NCBI GenBank assembly: GCA_964392975.1
Contig: CAYMRU010000003.1
Coordinates: 1 to 36,457, forward strand
Reading direction: 5' to 3'
DNA from: Thalassarchaeum sp964392975
GTDB taxonomy: Archaea; Thermoplasmatota; Poseidoniia; Poseidoniales; Thalassarchaeaceae
DNA length: 36,457 bases
Shown here: piece after piece, positions 14,554 to 21,816 of the stretch
How the letters are laid out: every line of letters begins with the position of its first letter
Position numbering within the stretch: position 1 is the first letter of the stretch
Position numbers and translations under genes: made by a program
Notes under the pieces: generated by a model
The model's database searches: none
The model's input: only the letters and a program-made list of their open reading frames with translations
What the model was told of the DNA's origin: nothing

Positions 14554-15297
14554 TTGTCTGATGGACTGCTTAGGATAGAGAACCTGCACAAGATATACTC
14601 CGGTGGAGTCCATGCTGTCAGAGGGATTTCATTCAGTGTCAAGGAAGGAGAGTCTGTGGCGATAATCGGCTCTTCAGGAAGCGGTAAGTCGACTGTTCTC
14701 AGGTGCATAAACCGACTGATAGAGCCGACAGAAGGAGAGGTCTATCTCAAGGACGAACAAATTAACACCCCGCATGCAGACATCAACGAAGTTAGATCAA
14801 GAATTGGGATGGTCTTCCAGTCCTTTGAGCTCTTCCCACACCTCAAGGTGATTGACAATATTACCCTAGGGCTGGTACATGTACGTGGGATGTCCAAGGC
14901 TGAAGCCAAGAGGCAGGCATTGGAAGTGCTTGAGAGAGTAGATATGCTCGATAGAAAAGATGCCTATCCGGGCAATCTATCTGGCGGGCAGAAACAGCGA
15001 GTAGCAATCGCCCGCTCGCTGGCGATGAAGCCCGAAGTGATGCTGTTCGATGAGCCTACTAGCGCATTGGACCCAGAACTTATCGGCTCGGTACTGCAGA
15101 CCATCAGGAGTCTTGCCGATGATGGTATGACCATGGTGGTGGTGACTCACGAAATTGGATTTGCCAGAGATGTGGCGGACAGAGTAGTCTACATGGACGA
15201 GGGAGTAGTGGCCGAAGAAGGTCCTTCTACGATAATCGAGGAGCCCAAGACTGAGCGAATGCGCAAGTTCCTATCCTCAATTCACGAGGAAGATTAG
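14554..15297 (+). CDS. Polar amino-acid ABC transporter ATPase (GlnQ/HisP family)
   Basis: 247-residue ATPase that energises the permease encoded immediately upstream. Motifs: Walker A GSSGSGKST (39-47), Q-loop Q89 in VFQSFELFPH, signature LSGGQKQRVAIARSLA (142-157), Walker B VMLFDEP (162-168), D-loop SALD and switch His199 in VVTHEIGFA. SFELFPH followed by LKVIDNIT is typical of the PAAT subfamily. The start is a TTG directly after the permease TGA, preceded by GGAGGTGAG inside the permease end. Its stop overlaps the stop of the converging glutamate dehydrogenase gene by 4 bp. Confidence 0.95.
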   Translation: MSDGLLRIENLHKIYSGGVHAVRGISFSVKEGESVAIIGSSGSGKSTVLRCINRLIEPTEGEVYLKDEQINTPHADINEVRSRIGMVFQSFELFPHLKVIDNITLGLVHVRGMSKAEAKRQALEVLERVDMLDRKDAYPGNLSGGQKQRVAIARSLAMKPEVMLFDEPTSALDPELIGSVLQTIRSLADDGMTMVVVTHEIGFARDVADRVVYMDEGVVAEEGPSTIIEEPKTERMRKFLSSIHEED

Positions 15298-16649
15298 ACC
15301 ATTCCCTGAGCCTGCATTGCCTCGGCTACCTTTAGGAAACCGGCGATATTTGCTCCAGCGACATAGTTGCCTGAAATTCCGTATTTCTCAGCCGTCTCAA
15401 AGGCGTTCTTGTGGATATTTACCATGATGCCTTCCAACTTCTCGTCGACTTCTTCACGAGTCCAACTCATCCTCAGGCTGTTCTGGCTCATCTCTAGGCC
15501 AGAGGTCGCAACTCCGCCAGCATTGGATGCCTTTCCTGGAGCAAACAGGATTCCGTTTGCGTGGAAGCACTCAACGGCTTCAGGTGTGCAAGGCATGTTT
15601 GCACCTTCGGCTACTGCGATGACGTTGTTATTGACAAGCATCTGAGCCTCTTCACCGTTAACCTCATTCTGTGTAGCACATGGAAGAGCGATGTCTACTG
15701 GAGTATCCCACAGACCGTTGAGGTTGGGTTCGGGCTTGGAAGCGGTGTACTCGACTCCATCAAAGTGGTCAGCGTATTCCTTGATTCTGCCTCTCCTGTT
15801 ATTCTTAAGGTCCATTATCCAGGCCAACTTCTCCCTGTCGATTCCGGCTGCATCGTAGATGAATCCGCTGCTATCGGACATAGTCACCGGCTTTCCGCCT
15901 AGATCGAGAACCTTCTCACATGCGAATTGGGCTACGTTACCCGAACCACTGATTGCGACGGTGGCACCGTCAAACCCCTTGCCCTTGGTGGCGAGCATTT
16001 CGCGGGCAAAGTAGACTAGACCGTATCCGGTTGCCTCGGGTCGGATTAGCGAGCCACCGTAAGACAGGCCCTTTCCTGTGAGAACTCCTGTGAACTCATT
16101 CGCGAGTTTCTTGTACATTCCAAATAGGTAGCCTATTTCCCTTCCACCTACTCCGATATCTCCTGCTGGGACGTCTAAATCTGCACCGATGTGCCTCCAT
16201 AACTCCATCATGAATGACTGGCAGAAGCGCATGACCTCGCCATCTGACTTGCCCTTAGGATCAAAGTCTGAGCCACCCTTTCCTCCTCCCATAGGAAGTC
16301 CGGTTAGGCTGTTCTTGAACACCTGCTCAAAGGCTAGGAACTTCAGTATTGACTGATTGACGCTGGGATGGAATCTAAGCCCGCCCTTGTACGGCCCAAT
16401 AGCGCTGTTGAACTGGATTCTGAATCCCCTGTTGACATGGAAGTTTCCATTGTCATCATACCAGGGTACTCTGAACTGGACGATTCTCTCGGCCTCGACC
16501 ACAGCCCTGACTACAGGCAGGTACTCTGGATGGGCCTCGATAACCGGGACTAGGCTGTCTAGGACCTCTTCTACCGCCTGATGGAACTCAGGCTGGTTCG
16601 GATCCCTTGCGATTACGCTGTCGTACACTTCTTTCATTGTGCTGTCCAT
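15294..16649 (-). CDS. gdhA: Glutamate dehydrogenase, hexameric bacterial type
   Basis: Reversible oxidative deamination of glutamate to 2-oxoglutarate and ammonium, linking amino-acid use and nitrogen assimilation. 451 residues, the usual length of the small hexameric class. Substrate-site blocks are GPYKGGLRFHPSVN (~85-98) and PMGGGKGGSDFDPKGKS (~119-135) with catalytic Lys124; DVPAGDIGVGGREIGYLFG follows. The dinucleotide fold is GATVAISGSGNVAQFACEKV then VTMSDSSGFIYD. Resemblance to E. coli GdhA suggests NADP use, but specificity is not decided here. M5 at 16637 is an alternative start. It converges on the ABC ATPase, sharing 4 bp at the stops. Confidence 0.95.
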   Translation of the reverse strand: MDSTMKEVYDSVIARDPNQPEFHQAVEEVLDSLVPVIEAHPEYLPVVRAVVEAERIVQFRVPWYDDNGNFHVNRGFRIQFNSAIGPYKGGLRFHPSVNQSILKFLAFEQVFKNSLTGLPMGGGKGGSDFDPKGKSDGEVMRFCQSFMMELWRHIGADLDVPAGDIGVGGREIGYLFGMYKKLANEFTGVLTGKGLSYGGSLIRPEATGYGLVYFAREMLATKGKGFDGATVAISGSGNVAQFACEKVLDLGGKPVTMSDSSGFIYDAAGIDREKLAWIMDLKNNRRGRIKEYADHFDGVEYTASKPEPNLNGLWDTPVDIALPCATQNEVNGEEAQMLVNNNVIAVAEGANMPCTPEAVECFHANGILFAPGKASNAGGVATSGLEMSQNSLRMSWTREEVDEKLEGIMVNIHKNAFETAEKYGISGNYVAGANIAGFLKVAEAMQAQGMV

Positions 16650-16775
16650 TGGCTCACCAAGGGGATTCTACGATTCCTGTTTCAGGAACCGGGCGCTTGC
16701 GCGACCGAGGGGGGGCTTTTGAATGGTATCATCATAAGATGTCCCAAAAGAAGACACCAAGTGGGCCTGATAATA
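16650..16775 (-). promoter_or_regulatory. gdhA leader/promoter with hairpin
   Basis: On the minus strand a TATA-like CTTATGA lies near 16733-16739, leaving a leader of roughly 60 nt before gdhA. That leader contains the perfect inverted repeat TTCCTG-TTT-CAGGAA (16674-16688) and a small GCGC-TT-GCGC hairpin just beyond it. No tRNA or ORF was found. Confidence 0.4.
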
Positions 16776-18092
16776 TCACGAGAACAAGTGTCTTTCGGCC
16801 AACTGCGCCACTTTTCCGCGATGACTAGGCAGAGTAATCACATATACTGCTGCTTGGCTCACTTGGCGGTTCCTGAGTGCGTCAGCAATCGGGGTGTGAT
16901 CACGGAACCAGCGAGTCTTCCCGTCATCCCCTAGAATCCTGACTTCGACCTGTGACATCCTAGGCTCAGCGAGCAGGAGCTTGATGTTTGGGACATCCAC
17001 TGCGACGTAGCCCGGAGGAAGTCCCGCTCTGTGCGCTAGGTCGTCCTCGAACTGCCGCCTGCTCTCTGGGCTCTCGACTATGCTCAGCAGGTTCGAGGCC
17101 TGTTCTTCGGTCAGGTCCTCCCTACGTCTGCTTGCGCATACCTTGAGCAGTTGTCTGTACTTGAGTCGTCTAATCATGTCCTGGGCGTAATCACCAGCCC
17201 CTGCCAAGGCTTCCCAAATCTCAGCATCGACGCGGCGCTGTAGGTCAATAGAGTCAGGTAGACTGTCCGAACTCCTCTCAACTGCTCTGGAAAGCATCAC
17301 TTCGGTGACTCTGGTAACCCGGTGGAAGTAAACTGCACTGTACATCAGGGCGCGAGCCATCATCATACCCTCAAGTGCTGGTAGCCCACCTTCCTCAACG
17401 GCGATGTCGCCGCTGTGTCTCTCGAGGCACATGATTAATCTGCGATGGTCGACTATTCCATGCTTGACTCCTGTGAAGTGAGAGTCTCTGAGTAGGTAGT
17501 CGAGTTGGTCGCAATCCACGGGCCCGTGTACAAGATGAGCCAGAGTGAGGTCCTGGTCCACGAAGTTCTCCTTCCCTGCGGTCCATGCACTCAGTGAGCG
17601 CTCCGTCCCACCCGCTCCCGGTCCTCTGATTAGTCCGGCGACCTCATTGGGGTCGAGGTCGTGCGACTCGAGGATATCCGGAATAGTTCGGCGATTCGGT
17701 ACAGATGGCTCCTCTCCATCACGCAGCACATCGTAGTCTCCGACTATGATTCCCTCGGTAATAGACATATGATCCATCCCTCCTCTTTCGTGCAAGATAT
17801 GCTCTAGCGTGTGCGAGTAGGGGCCGTGCCCTACGTCGTGCAGCATCGCTGCAGCCTGGACAGTATTGGTCTCGTGTTCATCCAGACCCAGTGACTCGGC
17901 CATCATCCCCGCGATATGAGATACCCCGAGTGAGTGCTCGAAGCGGGTGTGGTGAGCTCCAGGAAAGACGAGGTGAGCGAGTCCGAGTTGCTTGATGTGG
18001 CTGAGCTTGTTCATCTCAGGAGTGTTCAGCAGATCAGCCCTCACTCCCTCGATTCTAAACTGACCGTGAATTGCGTCGTTGATTACCTTCAT
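16776..18092 (-). CDS. HD-domain phosphohydrolase (dGTPase/SAMHD1-like)
   Basis: Metal-dependent phosphohydrolase of the HD superfamily (COG1078-like), probably acting on nucleotides. From ATG 18092 (MKVINDAIHGQFRI) it has 438 residues; the frame is open 10 codons further. Motifs: HHTRFEHSLGVSH with metal ligand His53, AAMLHDVGHGPYSH with His85-Asp86, and the downstream VDCDQLDYLLRDSHFTG block (~192-208) with the last metal Asp and the tyrosine motif of the dNTPase-like branch. VINDAIHGQFRI is the family opening. The substrate is not determined. A small hairpin CGCAG-ACC-CTGCG (18093-18105) sits directly against the start codon. The gene is divergent from the RHH regulator. Confidence 0.88.
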   Translation of the reverse strand: MKVINDAIHGQFRIEGVRADLLNTPEMNKLSHIKQLGLAHLVFPGAHHTRFEHSLGVSHIAGMMAESLGLDEHETNTVQAAAMLHDVGHGPYSHTLEHILHERGGMDHMSITEGIIVGDYDVLRDGEEPSVPNRRTIPDILESHDLDPNEVAGLIRGPGAGGTERSLSAWTAGKENFVDQDLTLAHLVHGPVDCDQLDYLLRDSHFTGVKHGIVDHRRLIMCLERHSGDIAVEEGGLPALEGMMMARALMYSAVYFHRVTRVTEVMLSRAVERSSDSLPDSIDLQRRVDAEIWEALAGAGDYAQDMIRRLKYRQLLKVCASRRREDLTEEQASNLLSIVESPESRRQFEDDLAHRAGLPPGYVAVDVPNIKLLLAEPRMSQVEVRILGDDGKTRWFRDHTPIADALRNRQVSQAAVYVITLPSHRGKVAQLAERHLFS

Positions 18093-18267
18093 CGCAGACC
18101 CTGCGGGGTTGCGACAGGACACCCTGCCTTGAATCGCACTATCGTAAAATTCTGCGGTTATGAGAATTCAAGTTGAGTTAGTACAATATGTTGCATTTCA
18201 ATTGTCTTTCATTTGCAATACAATTAATAGGCTCTACCCGGTCTGCTAGACTCAGGAGGAATGCGAG
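18093..18267. promoter_or_regulatory. Divergent promoter/possible operator, HD gene / RHH gene
   Basis: This AT-rich 175-bp spacer contains the inverted repeat AATTGT (18200-18205) / ACAATT (18220-18225), plus the related words TTGCATTTCAATTG and TTGCAATACAATT. These could be the autoregulatory operator of the ribbon-helix-helix protein. A plus-strand TATA-like AATTAATAG (18222-18230) is followed by a perfect AGGAGGA (18254-18260), 7 nt before the GTG. A minus-strand TTTTACG near 18150-18144 could serve the HD gene. Confidence 0.5.
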
Positions 18268-18636
18268 GTGGCCGGTGTCAGTCCGATGGTTTCGCTGAGA
18301 ATACCTGAGGATTACTTGCTTGAAATCGACCAGAGAGTGGGGCTCGATGGAATGAGGAACAGGTCTGACGTAATCCGTGAGGCTGTTCGCAAGTATCTCG
18401 CATCTCCTCTACCTTCAGTGGGTGAGCGGGTCGAGGTTGACCTTGGTCCTGATCTGACAGCTAGGATGAGAGATTTTTGCAAGTTGCACGGAGAGACTCC
18501 GTCCTCCGTTTTGCGTCAGGCTGCTCGCACGCACATCGCCAAGGTGACACTGGAGGGGGCCACTTTAGACAGGGTCCTAGAGATGCGCATGGATGAGCTA
18601 CGTGCGCGCTTTGATGAAGATTCGAACGCTCTATGA
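18268..18636 (+). CDS. Tandem ribbon-helix-helix transcriptional regulator
   Basis: 122-residue predicted DNA-binding protein. The GTG start at 18268 is supported by AGGAGGA 7 nt upstream; ATG 18286 is the alternative. The first RHH is the strand VSLRIPEDY (8-16), then helices with the classic NRSDVIREAVRKYL (31-44). A second, more divergent RHH-like unit follows: VEVDLGPDLTARMRDFC, then ETPSSVLRQAARTHI (~55-90), then a helical tail. Two units in one chain would let a monomer form the normally dimeric fold, or a dimer contact two sites. It resembles small euryarchaeal CopG/CdrS-type regulators, but the target is unknown. It is the first gene of a plus-strand series leading to the PPDK-N-like protein and helicase. 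Confidence 0.87.
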   Translation: MAGVSPMVSLRIPEDYLLEIDQRVGLDGMRNRSDVIREAVRKYLASPLPSVGERVEVDLGPDLTARMRDFCKLHGETPSSVLRQAARTHIAKVTLEGATLDRVLEMRMDELRARFDEDSNAL

Positions 18637-18645
18637 GGTGAGAGA

Positions 18646-18819
18646 TTGAGCGATGATGGGATGCACGGAAACGCGGGGGGGCGTCACGGACGCCCCCTCG
18701 CCCAATCCGTTCACGGCCTGAAGGGGCTCGTCAACAGGGCCAAACTCTCAAATGCAGCAGGATACGATGCTCGTGAGGTTCCCAGAGCGCCCAGTAACAA
18801 CAGGGACGATTGTCTTTGA
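18646..18819 (+). CDS. Possible small ORF, 57 residues
   Basis: A reading frame from TTG 18646 to TGA 18819 starts MSDDGMHGNAGGRHGR and contains LKGLVNRAKLSNAAGYDARE. The start context GAGGTGAGAGATTG closely resembles that of the ABC ATPase start (GAGGTGAGTGATTG), which argues for translation. Against it, the frame runs through a 12-bp GC hairpin and matches no family I know. It begins 10 nt after the RHH stop. It may instead be part of a structured leader RNA. Confidence 0.3.
   Translation: MSDDGMHGNAGGRHGRPLAQSVHGLKGLVNRAKLSNAAGYDAREVPRAPSNNRDDCL
18673..18701 (+). other. Strong 12-bp hairpin in spacer
   Basis: 18673-18684 pairs with 18690-18701 around loop CACGG; the stem core is GGGGGCGT/ACGCCCCC, with one G-T pair in the extension. 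No T-run follows, so an archaeal terminator is not obvious. Confidence 0.65.
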
Positions 18820-18885
18820 AAATCAACACACACCGTCCCGCACGCTCGTGCGGGGCACCTTGATGGGTTTGTCTGAACCTTGATG
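18803..18885 (+). other. Competing stem-loops and direct repeat before PPDK-N-like gene
   Basis: GTCCCGCAC-GCTC-GTGCGGGGC forms a hairpin (18835-18856). Part of its 5' arm (CGTCCC, 18834-18839) can instead pair with GGGACG (18803-18808). ACCTTGATG then occurs twice (18857-18865 and 18877-18885), 20 bp apart, just upstream of the likely start codons. This looks like a leader with alternative folds, but no known riboswitch is recognised. Confidence 0.4.
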
Positions 18886-18919
18886 CGTGGAGCGCCCATC
18901 CGGCCGCATGGACAAGGGG

Positions 18920-21816
18920 ATGTCGGACTGGAGTAGATTCGAGAGACTAACTCCGTTCAGAGTCCGAGATGTTCTGCTGGTAGCCGGTCACTTCGACCAC
19001 TACCTGCTTGAGGAATCCGGGCACTTAGCCGAAATCATGAGGCAGGAGTACTCAGACCTCAACCTGTCTCAGTCACCCAGAATCATACACAGTCCCGAGG
19101 CTAGAGACGCCCTACGGCTTCTGCAGGCTAGGGACTTCGACGTGGTCATCACCATGGCTAGGGTCGGTGACATGGATGTGAACGCGTTCGGCATAGAGGC
19201 GAAGAGGATCAGGCCCGAGTTGCCCGTGATGATGCTCAGTCACAACACCAGAGAGCTAGCAGCCCTAAGTGCAGGAGAGGGGATTGACAGGATTTTCGTT
19301 TGGACTGGTGACAGCAGGATTCTGCTCTCTATATGCAAGCTCATCGAGGATGAGAGGAACGTAGAGAACGATGTCAGGGACGGGGATGTCCAAGTGATTC
19401 TTCTGGTAGAAGACAGTCGAAGGTTCTACTCCGCCTACCTGCCGCTGCTTTACACCCAACTAGTGAATCAGACTACTCAACTCATGGGAGAGGGAGGGAA
19501 TCTGCATGAGAAGCTCCTCCGGCTTCGGGCCAGAGCCAAGATTCTACTGGCCTCGGATATGGAATCGGCCAAGTCGATAATCAATCGATACCAGAATAAT
19601 CTCATCGGTGTATTCACGGATGGTAGATTTCCGAACGAGGGAGGAGATCGAGATACTGCGGGCCTAGAACTCGTTAGATACGCACAGCAAGGTCATCGTT
19701 ACCTGCCTATCCTCTTCCAATCGAAGAACATCGAACTGAAAGATGAGGCCGAGGCACTTGGAGTGAGATTCCTACACAAGGAGGACAGTCAGTTGTACCA
19801 GGGAATCGAGGAATTCATGGTTGAGGAGATGAACTTCGGGGACTTTGTATTCCGGATGCCTGATGGCAAGGAGATCGGAACAGCTTCCAATCTCAAGGAG
19901 TTAGCAGAAGGTATCGAATCCGCGCCCCTTGAGAGCATTGAGCACCATGCACGCAGGAACCAGTTCTCACATTGGTTGAGAACTCGGACCGAATTTACGC
20001 TCGCATCCAGCATGAGGCCGATGACGTTGGAAGACTTTGAGGACGCTGAAGGAGTCCGGACCTACCTGGCCGACTCCCTCAGGCGGCACATAGAGCATAT
20101 TCGTATGCGCACCATCAGGGACTTCGACTCCAGTGAGGGAGGGGTGGGCTTCCAGAGAATAGGTCGAGGAAGCCTCGGTGGCAAGGGCAGGGGACTCGCC
20201 TTCTTCTTCACTAGGATGCCTGACCTCGGACTGGGCAATTCTCACCCCGAGGTCGAGTTCGTTATACCCCGTTCCATCGTTGTGGCTACCGATGTATTCG
20301 AGGACTTCGTCGAGGACAATAAACTGGCTAGGTACGCCTACGAGGACCATGATGACGAAACTGTCGATTCGGCTTTCCTACAAGCCGATTTCAGAACTGA
20401 TGTTGTTGAAGAGTTCTCGAAGTTGATTGAGGACATAGATTGGCCTTTAGCAGTTCGATCTTCTAGCCTGCTTGAGGACTCGAGTCATCAGCCGTTCGCA
20501 GGTGTATACTCGACCTATATGCTAGCAAACGACCATCCTGAATCTGAAGTACGACTGAGGCGTCTTCTAGAGGCGGTTAAGTTGGTTTATGCATCGACCT
20601 ACCACAGAGCCGCCAAGGCGTATGTCGCAGCAACTCCGAGCACCATTGAGGATGAGAGGATGGCTGTGGTTATCCAGGAGCTTATCGGGGACGAAATCAA
20701 TGGTAGGTTCTATCCGGTGATTTCTGGCGCTGCTAGGAGTCACAACCACTATCCGGTCGAACCACTGTTACCAGAGGACGGTATTGCTGCGATTTGCATC
20801 GGCTTGGGAAGACAAGTTGCTACAGGCGGAAAATGCCTCAGATACAGTCCCGGGCAGCCACGTAGAATACACCAATTCCACAATAACCAGTCGACTCTCG
20901 ATACCTCACAGAGATCCTTCTTCGCCATTCCAATGAGACAGGAGGGTGGTTCTGTCAACCCTTCAGAGGAAGGGAATCTGCTCAATCTCGGCCTTGAGGA
21001 GGCGGAAGAGGACGGTTGCCTGTCCCTCGTCGGTTCGACATACATCACATCTGATGACCGAATCGTAGACTCGGTTAAAGTCGAAGGAGGTCCAAGAATC
21101 GTCAGCTTCGCCCCGGTGCTGAAGCACGGTGCATTTCCGCTGTCCGAGATTCTTCATCGCGTCCTGACATCTTGCCAGAACTACATCGGCTCTCCAGTCG
21201 AAATCGAGTTCGCCGTATCGATTGACTCCTCGGGTTCGAAGCGTTTCGCGATATTGCAGGTCCGTCCGATGATGGATGAGTCTGTTGACATCGATGTCGA
21301 TCTAGACGATGTAGACAGGGACAAGGCAATCTGCATCTGCAGCCAGTCTCTGGGTAATGGCGTCATCGAGGATGTTCGTGATGTCGTTTACGTTCATCCT
21401 AGTAGACTGGACAGAATGCATACGTCTGACTTGACCTCTGAGATAGAGGCGGTCGATGCAGTCCTGAGGACGACGCCCGGCCATAAGTACTGATACGCCC
21501 GGGAAGGATGGGTTCAACACACCCCAGATTGGGAATTCCCGGGCAATGGGAGCAGATTATGGGGTCGAAAGCCATAGTCGAGGTTCCGATGGCTGACATC
21601 TACGTAGAGCCTTCGCAGGGCACTCACTTCTTCCAGAACATTATCACTTTCAATATCGGCTACCTCACAATCGGCCCGGACGACTTCCTCGACTGGGATT
21701 GGTTGGACTCGTTCAAGCCTCTGAGCGAGTCAGGCCCTCTCAGACATGTCAGACTGGACTGTTCTCTCAAGGTGATTCTGGATAGTCGCGATTCTGAGGC
21801 TATTATCACCAAGTGA
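18920..21816 (+). pseudogene. Receiver-like/PPDK-N-like (PEP/pyruvate-binding domain) protein, split by a -1 frameshift
   Basis: Likely start ATG 18920 (MSDWSRFERLTPFRVRD); GTG 18887 and ATG 18908 are in frame. Two receiver-like domains come first: DVLLVAGHFDHY, then VILLVEDSRRFYS. The ATP-grasp domain of PEP synthase/PPDK follows, with GSLGGKGRGLAFF (~430 counted from 18887), WPLAVRSSSLLEDSSHQPFA (~515-535) and LQVRPM near the end. The phospho-His and PEP-barrel domains are absent, so this is not a PEP synthase. The frame stops at TGA 21491-21493 after TTPGHKY. The -1 frame from 21490 continues as LIRPGRMGSTHPRLGIP and SQGTHFFQNI, the conserved family C-terminus, to TGA 21816. One missing base near 21490 explains this: a natural mutation, a sequencing/assembly error or recoding. 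The helicase ATG overlaps the final TGA by one base. Confidence 0.8.

Noticed and set aside
16776..16815. The HD-protein C-terminus reads KVAQLAERHLFS, resembling spurious translations of tRNA genes.
   Set aside because: I tried to fold both strands around it as a tRNA and found no acceptor pairing, T-loop GGTTCRA motif or plausible anticodon arm, so it is left as coding sequence.
18673..18701. GC-rich hairpin as an intrinsic terminator of the RHH gene.
   Set aside because: No T-rich tract follows and archaeal termination relies mainly on T-runs; kept as a structured element instead.
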